NCBI RefSeq assembly: GCF_017601095.1
Contig: NZ_JAGFUX010000007.1
Coordinates: 62,001-126,000 of the forward strand
From: Streptococcus suis
GTDB taxonomy: Bacteria; Bacillota; Bacilli; Lactobacillales; Streptococcaceae
Reading direction: 5' to 3'
Length of the DNA stretch: 64,000 bases
In this document: piece after piece, positions 19,620 through 28,470 of the stretch
Position numbering within the stretch: the stretch's first letter is position 1
Layout of the letters: each line of letters begins with the position of its first letter
Notes under the pieces: generated by a model
Seen by the model: the letters and a program-made list of their open reading frames with translations, nothing else
Database searches by the model: none
Told to the model about the DNA's origin: nothing
Made by a program: the position numbers and the translations under genes

Positions 19620-19635
19620 TTGTGAAAACACAGAA

Positions 19636-19732
19636 GTTGACTAGACCAATTTTTTGATTGACAGATTGCAAATGTTTGTATATACTATGTTTATCGCTCT
19701 TTTTGAAGATAGAGTTGACTATACCAATTTTA
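19636..19732 (+). promoter_or_regulatory. glmS promoter flanked by two direct operator-like repeats
   Basis: Promoter: -35 TTGACA (19658-19663), 17-base spacer, -10 TATACT (19681-19686). The sequence GTTGACTAGACCAATTTT (19636-19653) ends just before the -35, and GTTGACTATACCAATTTT (19714-19731) lies about 20 bases after the expected transcript start. The shared half-site AKACCAA resembles that of NagR-type GntR operators (TTGGTCTAGACCAA-like). Repeats and promoter are seen; the regulator is inferred. Confidence 0.65.
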
Positions 19733-19749
19733 AGAAAAAGTTAAGAAAG

Positions 19750-19775
19750 TTCAATTTCTATGGAAATTGAAGGTG
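19750..19775 (+). promoter_or_regulatory. Leader hairpin touching the glmS ribosome binding site
   Basis: A perfect 9-bp inverted repeat TTCAATTTC (19750-19758) / GAAATTGAA (19763-19771) with loop TATG. The 3' arm shares its last bases with the Shine-Dalgarno GAAGGTG (19769-19775), 6 bases before the glmS ATG. It could modulate translation. Confidence 0.55.
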
Positions 19776-19781
19776 AACTGT

Positions 19782-21596
19782 ATGTGTGGAATTGTTGGTG
19801 TTGTAGGGAATACAAACGCAACTGATATTTTAATTCAAGGACTTGAAAAATTAGAATACCGTGGTTATGATTCAGCAGGTATTTTCGTAACAGGTGGGGA
19901 GCAGGCTCACTTGGTAAAAGCAGTAGGTCGCATTGCTGAATTATCAGCAAAAGTTGGTGATAAGACCGAGGGAACAACAGGAATTGGTCATACGCGCTGG
20001 GCAACTCACGGCAAACCAACTGAGGATAATGCTCATCCACATACCTCACAAACTAGTCGTTTTGTACTTGTTCACAATGGTGTGATTGAAAACTACCTTG
20101 AGATGAAAAATGACTACTTGGCAGGTCACGATTTCAAGGGTCAAACTGACACAGAAATCGCTGTTCACTTGATTGGGAAATTCGTAGAAGAAGACGGCTT
20201 GTCTGTTTTGGAAGCCTTCAAAAAAGCGCTTCATATCATCCAAGGTTCATATGCCTTTGCCTTGATTGATGCTGAAAATCCTGACATTATCTATGTTGCC
20301 AAAAACAAATCTCCACTTTTGATTGGTTTGGGCGACGGTTACAACATGGTCTGCTCAGATGCCATGGCGATGATTCGTGAAACCAGTGAATATATGGAAA
20401 TCCACGATAAAGAATTGGTCATCGTGACCAAAGACAGCGTTCAAGTAACAGACTATGAAGGCAATGCTATTGAGCGTGGCAGCTACACGGCTGAATTGGA
20501 CTTGTCAGACATCGGTAAGGGGACTTATCCGTTCTACATGCTCAAGGAAATTGACGAGCAACCAACTGTTATGCGTAAGTTGATCTCAACCTATGCAGAT
20601 GCGGACGGTAAGATGACAGTTGACCCTGCAATCGTGAAAGCTGTTCAAGAAGCAGACCGTATCTATATCTTGGCAGCAGGTACTTCTTACAATGCAGGTT
20701 TTGCTTCCAAAAACATGATTGAAGCCTTAACAGATACCCCTGTTGAGTTGGGTGTGGCGTCTGAATGGGCCTACCACTTGCCAATCCTCAGCAAAAAGCC
20801 ACTCTTTATCCTCTTGACCCAGTCAGGTGAAACGGCAGATAGCCGTCAAGTCTTGGTGCGTGCCAATGAAATGGGAATTCCAAGTTTGACCATTACCAAC
20901 GTGCCAGGTTCAACTCTTTCACGTGAAGCGACTTACACCATGTTACTCCACGCAGGTCCTGAAATTGCCGTAGCTTCAACCAAGGCTTATACTGCTCAGG
21001 TGGCTGCCCTTGCCTTCTTGTCAAAAGCTGTTGGTGAAGCCAATGGGAAACAAGAAGCTATCGACTTTGACTTGGTACATGAGTTGTCCATCGTTGCCCA
21101 GTCTATCGAAGCAACCCTTTCGGAGAAAGACTTGATTGCAGACAAGGTTGAAAAACTCTTGGCAACGACGCGTAATGCTTTCTATATCGGACGTGGTACA
21201 GATTATTATGTAACTCTTGAAGCAGCTCTCAAGTTGAAAGAAATTTCTTACATTCAAACAGAAGGCTTTGCGGCTGGAGAATTGAAACACGGAACCATCT
21301 CCTTGATTGAAGACGGTACTCCAGTGATCGCTCTGCTTTCTGCCAATGAAAAAGTAGCAGCTCACACCCGTGGAAACGTTGCAGAGGTAGTATCCCGTGG
21401 TGCTAATACCTTGATTGTGGTGGAGGAAGGCTTGGATCGTGAGGGTGACGACATCGTGGTCAATAAGGTGCATCCATTCTTGTCAAGTATCTCCATGGTT
21501 ATTCCAACTCAGTTGATTGCCTATTATGCGTCCTTCCAACGTGGTTTGGATGTCGATAAACCGCGTAACCTTGCAAAAGCCGTTACGGTTGAATAA
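19782..21596 (+). CDS. glmS: Glutamine-fructose-6-phosphate aminotransferase (isomerizing)
   Basis: A 604-residue enzyme making glucosamine 6-phosphate from fructose 6-phosphate and glutamine, the entry to peptidoglycan amino sugars. Mature N-terminal Cys2 (MCGIVGVVG) is the glutaminase nucleophile, with GHTRWATHG and the HNGVIENY loop in the N-terminal domain. Two SIS sugar isomerase domains follow (about 280-420 and 450-590), including AAGTSYNAG, SQSGETADS and the C-terminal AKAVTVE. I start at ATG 19782 rather than an in-frame ATG five codons earlier, because the N-terminal cysteine must follow Met directly and the ribosome binding site is at 19769-19775. No glmS ribozyme is present. Confidence 0.97.
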   Translation: MCGIVGVVGNTNATDILIQGLEKLEYRGYDSAGIFVTGGEQAHLVKAVGRIAELSAKVGDKTEGTTGIGHTRWATHGKPTEDNAHPHTSQTSRFVLVHNGVIENYLEMKNDYLAGHDFKGQTDTEIAVHLIGKFVEEDGLSVLEAFKKALHIIQGSYAFALIDAENPDIIYVAKNKSPLLIGLGDGYNMVCSDAMAMIRETSEYMEIHDKELVIVTKDSVQVTDYEGNAIERGSYTAELDLSDIGKGTYPFYMLKEIDEQPTVMRKLISTYADADGKMTVDPAIVKAVQEADRIYILAAGTSYNAGFASKNMIEALTDTPVELGVASEWAYHLPILSKKPLFILLTQSGETADSRQVLVRANEMGIPSLTITNVPGSTLSREATYTMLLHAGPEIAVASTKAYTAQVAALAFLSKAVGEANGKQEAIDFDLVHELSIVAQSIEATLSEKDLIADKVEKLLATTRNAFYIGRGTDYYVTLEAALKLKEISYIQTEGFAAGELKHGTISLIEDGTPVIALLSANEKVAAHTRGNVAEVVSRGANTLIVVEEGLDREGDDIVVNKVHPFLSSISMVIPTQLIAYYASFQRGLDVDKPRNLAKAVTVE

Positions 21597-21603
21597 ATTA
21601 TGA

Positions 21604-21631
21604 AAGGATTTGGGTAACCAAATCTTTTTTT
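21604..21631 (+). terminator. glmS terminator
   Basis: GGATTTGG / CCAAATC with loop GTAA and TTTTTTT. A second inverted repeat AAAAATCCT / AGGATTTTT at 21686-21715 lies between it and the next promoter. Confidence 0.85.
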
Positions 21632-21752
21632 GCAAAAAAATTCGAAAATCATCCGGAAATTGCATTAAATTTTATAAAAATTCTGAAAAATCCTTTGTTT
21701 TCTCAGAGGATTTTTGATATACTAGTATCTAACTATCACAAGAGGAGGGACT

Positions 21753-22394
21753 ATGTCTTACATTTTTGAAATATTACCAAGCCTGCTAGATGGGGCTTTG
21801 GTGTCCTTACAAGTGTTTGTATTTGTCTTGGTCTTGTCTCTTCCCTTGGGAGCTGTTTTGGCCTTCCTGATGCAAATGAAGTTTGCACCCTTGCGCTGGT
21901 TCTTGCAGTTCTATGTGTTGATTATGCGAGGCACTCCCTTGCTCTTACAATTGATTTTTATCTATTATGTCTTGCCAAGTGTTGGAGTAACTTTTGATCG
22001 GATGCCATCAGTCATCATTGCCTTCACTCTGAATTATGCTGCTTATTTCTCTGAGATTTTTAGAGGAGGAATAGAAGCCATTCCTGCGGGTCAATATGAA
22101 GCTGCAAAAGTCTTGAAGTTTACACCTTTTCAGACCGTTCGCTACATCGTATTGCCTCAGGTGGTGAAAATTGTCTTGCCAAGTGTCTTTAATGAAGTCA
22201 TTACTCTGGTAAAAGATACATCATTGGTCTATGCCTTGGGCGTGAGCGATCTCTTGCTAGCAAGTCGAACAGCTGCCAACCGTGATGCTAGCCTGGCTCC
22301 TATGTTCATCGCTGGGGCAATTTACCTGCTCATGATTGGGGTAGTGACCCTAGCATCTAAACAAATTGAAAAGAAATTTGACTACTATAAATAG
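21753..22394 (+). CDS. Amino acid ABC transporter permease (HisM family)
   Basis: A 213-residue membrane protein with about five helices. The polar amino-acid permease motif is YVLIMRGTPLLLQLIFIYYVLPSVG (about 48-72) and the EAA loop is GGIEAIPAGQYEAAKVLKFTPFQTVRYIVLPQ (about 107-138). First gene of a permease-ATPase-binding protein operon. TATACT lies about 30 bases upstream and the ribosome binding site is AGAGGAGGG. The substrate is probably a polar amino acid such as cystine or glutamine, but it is not determinable here. Confidence 0.92.
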   Translation: MSYIFEILPSLLDGALVSLQVFVFVLVLSLPLGAVLAFLMQMKFAPLRWFLQFYVLIMRGTPLLLQLIFIYYVLPSVGVTFDRMPSVIIAFTLNYAAYFSEIFRGGIEAIPAGQYEAAKVLKFTPFQTVRYIVLPQVVKIVLPSVFNEVITLVKDTSLVYALGVSDLLLASRTAANRDASLAPMFIAGAIYLLMIGVVTLASKQIEKKFDYYK

Positions 22395-22405
22395 GAGGAA
22401 CTGCT

Positions 22406-23038
22406 ATGTTAGAATTACGCAATCTATCCAAACGCTTTGATAACAAACAGATTTTCTCCAATTATGATTTGGTCATACCAGAGGGTAAGATTATAGCTAT
22501 TGTTGGTCAATCGGGTGGGGGAAAAACGACACTGCTCCGTATGCTAGCTGGTTTGGAATCAATCGATGAGGGAACTCTGATCTACAATGGGCAAGAACTG
22601 CCTGTGGAAGAGTTAGGGAAACGACATCTGCTGGGCTTTGTCTTTCAGGACTTCCAGCTTTTCCCTCACTTGTCTGTTTTGGAAAACTTGGTCCTGTCTC
22701 CTGTGAAAACCCAGGAAATGCCGCGTCAAGAGGCAGAAGACAAGGCCCGGAAATTACTTGAGAAGCTTGGTTTAGCCAACCATGCAGACGCCTATCCATT
22801 CTCCCTCTCAGGTGGCCAGAAGCAACGGGTAGCCCTTGCTCGTGCCATGATGATCGATCCAGAAATTATCGGCTATGATGAGCCGACTTCGGCCTTGGAT
22901 CCTGAATTGAGAAAGGAAGTGGAGAATCTTATCTTGCAAAACCGTGATACTGGGATTACACAGATTGTAGTGACCCACGATATGCAGTTTGCGGAGAATA
23001 TTGCGGATGAGATTATCAAGATTGAACCCAAACACTAG
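22406..23038 (+). CDS. Amino acid ABC transporter ATP-binding protein (GlnQ family)
   Basis: A 210-residue nucleotide-binding domain. Walker A GQSGGGKTT is at about residues 34-42, the Q-loop in FVFQDFQLFPH, the signature LSGGQKQRVALARAM near 133, Walker B IIGYDEPTSALDPE, and the H-loop VVTHDMQFA. It is slightly shorter than the usual ~245 residues because the C-terminal tail is cut short, but all catalytic motifs are kept. Couples to the permease 11 bases upstream. Strong ribosome binding site AGGAGG. Confidence 0.93.
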   Translation: MLELRNLSKRFDNKQIFSNYDLVIPEGKIIAIVGQSGGGKTTLLRMLAGLESIDEGTLIYNGQELPVEELGKRHLLGFVFQDFQLFPHLSVLENLVLSPVKTQEMPRQEAEDKARKLLEKLGLANHADAYPFSLSGGQKQRVALARAMMIDPEIIGYDEPTSALDPELRKEVENLILQNRDTGITQIVVTHDMQFAENIADEIIKIEPKH

Positions 23039-23053
23039 AATAGGATATTGATT

Positions 23054-23887
23054 ATGAAAATAAAAAAAATGCTTTTGACTGCTGTCACCTTCCTCTCAAC
23101 TCTTAGCCTTGCTGCTTGTGGAACTTCGCAAGAAACAAGCCAAGATAAGTGGTCAACCTACGAAGATGAAAAGACCATTACTATTGGTTTTGACAAAACT
23201 TTCGTACCGATGGGCTTTGAAGATACCAACGGTGAATACACTGGTTTTGACGTAGAACTGGCAACAGCTGTTTTTGACACCTATGGTATTACTGTCGAAT
23301 GGCAGCCAATCGACTGGGATTTGAAAGAGACTGAACTCAACAATGGTAACATTGACCTCATTTGGAATGGCTATACTGTGACAGATGAGCGTGCTGAAAA
23401 AGTGCTCTTTACAGATTCTTACATGGATAACAAGCAGGTCTTGGTAACTAAAAAATCTTCAGGTATCGCAACAGTAGCAGACATGGAAGGCAAGCTTTTG
23501 GGAGCTCAAGCAGGTTCTGCAGGTTACTCTGTTTTCGATTCACAACCTAAAATCCTCAAAGACCTCGTGTCAGGAAATGATGCAAGCCAATATTCAACCT
23601 TCAACGAAGCCTTGATTGACTTGAAGAATGATCGGATCGACGGTCTCTTGATTGACCGTGTTTATGCCAATTACTACCTACAACAAGAAGGCATCATTGC
23701 TGACTACAACATCATTGATGCTGGATTTGCGGATGAAACATTTGCAGTTGGTGCTCGTAAGTCAGACACTACCTTGGTAGAAAAAATCAATGCAGCCTTC
23801 AAAGAACTGTACGCAGACGGTACCTTCCAAGAAATCTCTGAAAAGTGGTTTGGTGAAGATGTAGCAACAGATGCAGTGAAAAACTAA
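23054..23887 (+). CDS. Amino acid ABC transporter substrate-binding lipoprotein
   Basis: A 277-residue family 3 solute-binding protein. The lipoprotein signal MKIKKMLLTAVTFLSTLSLAAC ends in lipobox SLAAC, with the lipidated cysteine at about residue 22. The mature domain has TIGFDKTFVPMGFEDTNGEYTGFDVELATAVF and DRIDGLLIDRVYANYY, typical of polar amino-acid receptors. Start ATG 23054 is chosen over a TTG two codons upstream. Third gene of the transporter operon; it delivers substrate to the membrane complex from outside the cell. Confidence 0.93.
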   Translation: MKIKKMLLTAVTFLSTLSLAACGTSQETSQDKWSTYEDEKTITIGFDKTFVPMGFEDTNGEYTGFDVELATAVFDTYGITVEWQPIDWDLKETELNNGNIDLIWNGYTVTDERAEKVLFTDSYMDNKQVLVTKKSSGIATVADMEGKLLGAQAGSAGYSVFDSQPKILKDLVSGNDASQYSTFNEALIDLKNDRIDGLLIDRVYANYYLQQEGIIADYNIIDAGFADETFAVGARKSDTTLVEKINAAFKELYADGTFQEISEKWFGEDVATDAVKN

Positions 23888-23900
23888 TTTATATAAGATA

Positions 23901-24160
23901 AGAGGTTGGGCTCAAGCCTAGCCTCATTTCTCAGAGTTCGTGTCAACATCTCGGCGCAGTGGTTGATTGGCAGATTTGTTCGTGTTTTACACTCCAAATC
24001 TGGCCTTTACGACTGTCGTGAACGGAGTTCACTTCATTTCCGACCTCAAACTGTCTCCCAGACAGTTTGAGCTGTGCGGGGGTGGGAGTAAAATAGTCCA
24101 GTGGACTATTTTAGCCCGAACCTACTGTTTGGAAGTGAGGGGGACCTCTTTTTTTTGTTC
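23901..24160. repeat. Palindrome-rich intergenic repeat element
   Basis: About 260 bases with no credible gene, built from hairpins: 23902-23925 (GAGGTTGGGCT / AGCCTAGCCTC, two G:U pairs), 24046-24070 (TCAAACTGTCT / AGACAGTTTGA, loop CCC) and 24089-24113 (TAAAATAGTCC / GGACTATTTTA, loop AGT). It ends in GGGGGACCTC followed by eight T. The first hairpin may terminate the amino-acid transporter operon. I believe similar blocks recur in S. suis intergenic regions, but that is recollection and not shown by this window. Confidence 0.6.
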
Positions 24161-24186
24161 GTTAGAGTTCTTTCCCACTCCCTTTT

Positions 24187-24244
24187 TTGTCACATTTTTT
24201 GTGACAAGATTTGAGTTTTATTGTGTCAAGAGGTTTTGTATAAT
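24187..24244 (+). promoter_or_regulatory. mtl promoter region with MtlR-like operator
   Basis: TTGTCACA (24187-24194), five T, TGTGACAA (24200-24207) form a perfect inverted repeat close to the Bacillus MtlR consensus TTGNCACA-N4-TGTGNCAA. A second half-site TGTGTCAA is at 24222-24229, overlapping the -35 region. The -10 is TATAAT at 24239-24244. The weak -35 fits activation by MtlR. Confidence 0.65.
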
Positions 24245-24272
24245 AAACTTACAAAATAGGAGGAAAAATAAT

Positions 24273-26036
24273 ATGGAAAATTCTTCAATTCGTGTTCGTC
24301 TTCAAAAGCTGGGGACAACGCTGTCTAACATGGTCATGCCCAATATCGGTGCCTTTATCGCTTGGGGTGTCTTGACCTCGCTCTTCATTCCAACAGGTTG
24401 GTTGCCAAATGAAACCTTTGCAACTATTGTTGGTCCCATGATCACCTATCTCTTGCCACTCTTGATTGGTTATACTGGTGGTTACAATGTATACGGCCAA
24501 CGTGGTGGTGTCATGGGTGCCATCTTGACTATGGGTGTCATTGCAGGTTCAAGCGTTCCAATGTTTATTGGTGCTATGGTAGTTGGTCCATTAGGAGCAA
24601 TTGCAATCAAGAAGTTTGATGAAAAGGTACAACCTAAAATCCGTCCTGGTTTTGAGATGTTGGTCAACAACTTCTCGGCTGGTTTAATTGGTTTTGCCTT
24701 GATGCTAGTAACCTTCAAGATTGTTGGTCCGTTTGTTGAGAGCATGACAGGTGTAATTGGCAATGGTGTACAAGCAATTGTGGATATGAAACTCTTGCCA
24801 CTTGCTAACATCATCATCGAGCCTGCTAAAGTCCTCTTCCTAAACAATGCCCTTAACCACGGTATCTTTACACCGCTCGGAACAGAGCAAGTATTGGAAG
24901 CTGGTAAGTCTGTTCTCTTCCTTTTGGAAGCTAACCCTGGTCCAGGTCTTGGTATCTTACTTGCCTATGCCTTCTTCGGAAAAGGCTCCGCAAAATCTTC
25001 TTCATGGGGTGCAATGGTTATTCACTTCCTCGGTGGTATCCATGAAATCTACTTCCCATATGTCATGATGAAACCAGCTCTCTTCCTCGCAGCTATCGCT
25101 GGTGGTGTATCAGGTACTTTTGTCTTCCAAACGCTTAATGCTGGACTTGCTGCTGCAGCCTCACCAGGTTCAATCATCGCTATTACAGGTATGGTGCCAA
25201 AAGGTGATGGCTATCTTGGAAACGTATTTGCCGTATATGCAGGTGTATTCGCAGGTGCTCTTGTATCCTTCCTTGTCGCTTCGATTATCTTGAAAGCTGA
25301 TAAGTCAGAAGGGGAATCATTGGAAGCGGCTCAGGCTGCAACAAAAGCTGCCAAGGCTGTTGCAAAAGGCCAAGCGGTCGAAACAGTCGCAGCAGAAATT
25401 TCAACAAACTCTGTAAAACAAATCATCTTCGCATGTGACGCTGGTATGGGTAGCTCTGCAATGGGTGCTTCGCTCCTCCGCGATAAAGTTAAGAAAGCTG
25501 GCTTGGATATCCCAGTTACCAACAAGGCAATCGCAAACTTGCAAGATACTGAGCAAACCTTGATTGTGACCCAGCAAGAATTGGCTGACCGTGCTGCTCA
25601 ACGTACCCCACGCGCTATTCATGTTGCAGTTGACAACTTCCTAACTTCTCCAAAATACGATGAAATCGTTGCTAAATTACTGGGACAACCTGCTGTTGCA
25701 GTTGCAGCTCAAGTCTCAGAAGACGCCAGTTCAGCTGAAATTGATTTGAACTACATTGATGAAGTAGTTTTTGCCTATGGCCAATCCCAAGGTTCTGCCA
25801 CAATGGGTCAAGCAACTCTTTCTGCTATCTTTAAAAACAAGGGAATTGGTATTCCAGTTGCAAGCGTACCGTTTGAACAATTAGCTGAGCACAATGCTAA
25901 AAATATCCTTGTAGTCACAACCATTTCACAGCAAGCAGAAGTACAACAGGCTGCTCCAAATGCGCAACTCTTGGTTGTAGATAGCTTAGTAACAACACCA
26001 GAATATGATAAGATTGTTGCACGTATGCACAAGTAA
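24273..26036 (+). CDS. mtlA: PTS mannitol transporter subunit IICB (MtlA) with a second, degenerate IIB domain
   Basis: A 587-residue mannitol permease. The EIIC membrane domain occupies about residues 1-345, including NALNHGIFTPLG and GGIHEIYFPYVMMKP. An Ala/Lys-rich linker follows. EIIB domain 1 (about 380-470) has the phosphocysteine Cys388 in IFACDAGMGSSAMGAS. A second EIIB-like copy (about 490-587, VFAYGQSQGSATMGQA) has Tyr502 in place of that cysteine, so it cannot be phosphorylated there. It imports mannitol as mannitol 1-phosphate with the EIIA encoded by mtlF. I start at ATG 24273 with AGGAGG upstream; an in-frame extension to 23967 would translate the intergenic repeat and is rejected. 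Confidence 0.95.
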   Translation: MENSSIRVRLQKLGTTLSNMVMPNIGAFIAWGVLTSLFIPTGWLPNETFATIVGPMITYLLPLLIGYTGGYNVYGQRGGVMGAILTMGVIAGSSVPMFIGAMVVGPLGAIAIKKFDEKVQPKIRPGFEMLVNNFSAGLIGFALMLVTFKIVGPFVESMTGVIGNGVQAIVDMKLLPLANIIIEPAKVLFLNNALNHGIFTPLGTEQVLEAGKSVLFLLEANPGPGLGILLAYAFFGKGSAKSSSWGAMVIHFLGGIHEIYFPYVMMKPALFLAAIAGGVSGTFVFQTLNAGLAAAASPGSIIAITGMVPKGDGYLGNVFAVYAGVFAGALVSFLVASIILKADKSEGESLEAAQAATKAAKAVAKGQAVETVAAEISTNSVKQIIFACDAGMGSSAMGASLLRDKVKKAGLDIPVTNKAIANLQDTEQTLIVTQQELADRAAQRTPRAIHVAVDNFLTSPKYDEIVAKLLGQPAVAVAAQVSEDASSAEIDLNYIDEVVFAYGQSQGSATMGQATLSAIFKNKGIGIPVASVPFEQLAEHNAKNILVVTTISQQAEVQQAAPNAQLLVVDSLVTTPEYDKIVARMHK

Positions 26037-26065
26037 TTTTTTCAACAATGTAGTATAATGAACCT

Positions 26066-28018
26066 ATGCTATTAACAAAACGTGAAGAACAACTGATGAA
26101 AGCTTTCCTCCAGGTAGGGAAGCTTTCATTGAAAGAAATGGCGGAAATCCTGCAAGTTTCCTCTCGAACGGTCTATCGAACCTTGTCTGATTTGGAGCTA
26201 GCTTTGGAAGAAAAGGGGATTGAGCTGGTCAAGGAAGGGAAGAAATATTATCTAGTGGGTAATGTGTCCCTCCTAGAGGATTTGGAATCGCAGGATGGTT
26301 TTACAGCCAACCAACGCCTGCTGCAGATGTCTTATCAATTATTGACCAGTCAGGAACCCATTACCAATGAAGCCTTCCAAGAGCAGTTTCTGGTTTCAAA
26401 TGTGACTGTCATCCAGGATATTGCGACCATTGAAAAGCGCCTGACGGACTTCGGGCTCAACCTCAATCGTCAGAAAGGCTATACCCTGGAAGGGTCAGTT
26501 GCCCAGAAAAGACGTCTCTTAGCAATTCTCCTCGCCAATGCCATCTCTGTTCAGGAATTTTGGCAAGATTCCTATGCGGACTTTCCTATTTTAGTGGTGG
26601 AGCGAGTGGCTGCCAGTCGGTCTGCCTTTGAAGGCTTACAGGCTCATCTGGGAGAATTAGATCCCAAGATGAGGCAGGTCTTGATTAGTTTGTTGGCACT
26701 GGCGGACAACCAAGGTAATCTGGAAGATAGTATGTCAGTGTCCAAAGATGCCTTGGATTTTTCGCAAAAAGTGTTTACAGAACTGGCTAAGCAAACCAAG
26801 ACCTATTATTCCATTCAGGAGATTATCTTTTATGCTAGGGTCTTGGACGAGCTGGTAATCAAACGCCAGCAAGTCCCTCTTTTTCGAGAAGCATTTGACA
26901 GTCGTTTTTATTACAATATTTCCCAATTGGTGGACACAGTTTCTCGCTTTACTAAGATTGACTTCATCAAGGATTCCTTGCTCTTTCCAATGCTCTTTAA
27001 TCATATCCGTCTGAGTTTGGCAGTCCCCATTCTCTATCCTGATTTTGCGACCAGCAATATTGCCTACTTGGCGACCCAGAAAAATCCCTTCTTGCATCGC
27101 TTGATCAGCCAGGTCATGCAGGATATCTTTCCAGACTATATTCAGAATGAATATGAGTATGAGTTGGTCACCTTGCATTTTGCTTCCAGTTTGCGGCGAA
27201 GTCCGGATATTTATCCAATTCGAATCCTGTTGGTAACGGACGAAAGACCCTTGACAACCAGTGTCTTGGTTTCAAAAATCAAAAACATTGCGCCGTTTGT
27301 GGAGTGGATTACGGTGAAAAGTAGTTCGGATTTGGCTACGGTTGATTGGCAGCAATTTGACTATTGTTTGACCACAAAACCGCTCCCTCATTTGGATTTG
27401 AACTTGATTTCGACTTTTCCATCGACAGAGGAAATTTTGGACTTGCAAGAAACCTTGCAGTCAATCCAAGAGAATCGGACGGTACAGATTCGAGAGACTG
27501 TGAAGATTTCCTATCAGTATGACTTGCAGCGCTACCTAGAAGCCAGCAGTCGCTTGCTAAAAGAATTTAGTTTGACTTTTTTGGACAATCCAGCTTCCTT
27601 TGAAGAGACGGTTGGAGTCATCGTATCAAGATTAGATGGTTTGTTGGATGCTGACTATTTGACCCAAAAACTCTTGGCTCGATTTCAAGCTAGCCCTTTG
27701 GCGATTCCGCAGACTAATCTTGCCTTGATCCATACCCAGTCTAGACAGGTGGAAAGAAGTCAATTTCACATCATTGAACTAAACCAGCCAGTGCAGGCCT
27801 TGTCGATGAATCACGAGTGGGAAGAAGTCAGACGGGTCTTGGTTATGATGACTAGTCCAGAAGAACAGGATGAGGTCAGAGAACTGATGACTGCCATCAG
27901 CCAGTCCATCATCGAAAATAAACTCTATACAGAAATTTACCGAACTGGTAACCAAGAAATTATCTACCAGTTATTGCATTCTATTTTTAACGAAAAAATC
28001 AAGAAATTGGAGAATTAA
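26066..28018 (+). CDS. mtlR: Mannitol operon regulator MtlR (PRD-containing)
   Basis: A 650-residue multidomain activator. The N-terminal HTH has [35 protein letters not shown] (about 11-45). A second HTH-like segment follows at about 100-145, then two PTS regulation domains (about 185-390), an EIIB-like domain (about 400-490) and a C-terminal EIIA-like domain (about 500-650). PTS phosphorylation of the PRD and EII-like domains tunes the activity of this family. It lies between mtlA and mtlF, with a possible TATAAT 11 bases before its start, and mtlF begins one base after its stop. Confidence 0.92.
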   Translation: MLLTKREEQLMKAFLQVGKLSLKEMAEILQVSSRTVYRTLSDLELALEEKGIELVKEGKKYYLVGNVSLLEDLESQDGFTANQRLLQMSYQLLTSQEPITNEAFQEQFLVSNVTVIQDIATIEKRLTDFGLNLNRQKGYTLEGSVAQKRRLLAILLANAISVQEFWQDSYADFPILVVERVAASRSAFEGLQAHLGELDPKMRQVLISLLALADNQGNLEDSMSVSKDALDFSQKVFTELAKQTKTYYSIQEIIFYARVLDELVIKRQQVPLFREAFDSRFYYNISQLVDTVSRFTKIDFIKDSLLFPMLFNHIRLSLAVPILYPDFATSNIAYLATQKNPFLHRLISQVMQDIFPDYIQNEYEYELVTLHFASSLRRSPDIYPIRILLVTDERPLTTSVLVSKIKNIAPFVEWITVKSSSDLATVDWQQFDYCLTTKPLPHLDLNLISTFPSTEEILDLQETLQSIQENRTVQIRETVKISYQYDLQRYLEASSRLLKEFSLTFLDNPASFEETVGVIVSRLDGLLDADYLTQKLLARFQASPLAIPQTNLALIHTQSRQVERSQFHIIELNQPVQALSMNHEWEEVRRVLVMMTSPEEQDEVRELMTAISQSIIENKLYTEIYRTGNQEIIYQLLHSIFNEKIKKLEN

Positions 28019-28019
28019 C

Positions 28020-28457
28020 ATGGAAATTCAACACAACCTTATCAAATTAAACCAAACTTTTGCCAACAAAGAAGATGCGATTCGCTACTGTGGTCAACAG
28101 TTGGTAGCTGCTGGCCATGTCAATGAAGCCTATATCGAAGCTATGATTGAACGAAATGAAGAGCTTTCTGTCTATATGGGTAATTTCATCGCCATTCCTC
28201 ATGGTACTGATGCGGCCAAAAAGGAAGTTCTGTCATCAGGTATTACCATCGTACAAGTGCCTGCGGGTGTCAACTTTGGGACAGAAGAAGATCCAAAGAT
28301 TACAACAGTTCTATTCGGAATTGCTGGTTTAGGTGATGAGCATTTGAACATCATCCAAAAGATTTCTATTTTCTGTGCAGATGTGGATAACGTAGTCAAA
28401 TTGGCAGATGCTCAGTCAGAAGACGAAGTAATCGCCCTGTTGAATAGTGTAGGCTAA
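28020..28457 (+). CDS. mtlF: PTS mannitol transporter subunit IIA
   Basis: A 145-residue EIIA of the mannitol/fructose family. The phosphorylated histidine is in [12 protein letters not shown] (about residue 60). It receives phosphate from HPr and passes it to Cys388 of MtlA. It begins one base after the mtlR stop and is followed by mtlD after 13 bases. Confidence 0.95.
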   Translation: MEIQHNLIKLNQTFANKEDAIRYCGQQLVAAGHVNEAYIEAMIERNEELSVYMGNFIAIPHGTDAAKKEVLSSGITIVQVPAGVNFGTEEDPKITTVLFGIAGLGDEHLNIIQKISIFCADVDNVVKLADAQSEDEVIALLNSVG

Positions 28458-28470
28458 GAGAGGAGATAAG

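Noticed and set aside
19600..19781. glmS ribozyme upstream of glmS
   Set aside because: The leader after the promoter is only about 90 bases and lacks the conserved ribozyme core; only a simple hairpin is present.
23967..24272. N-terminal extension of MtlA by 102 residues through the intergenic repeat
   Set aside because: The extension translates hairpin DNA and the operator/promoter. ATG 24273 has AGGAGG upstream and gives the standard MtlA N-terminus.
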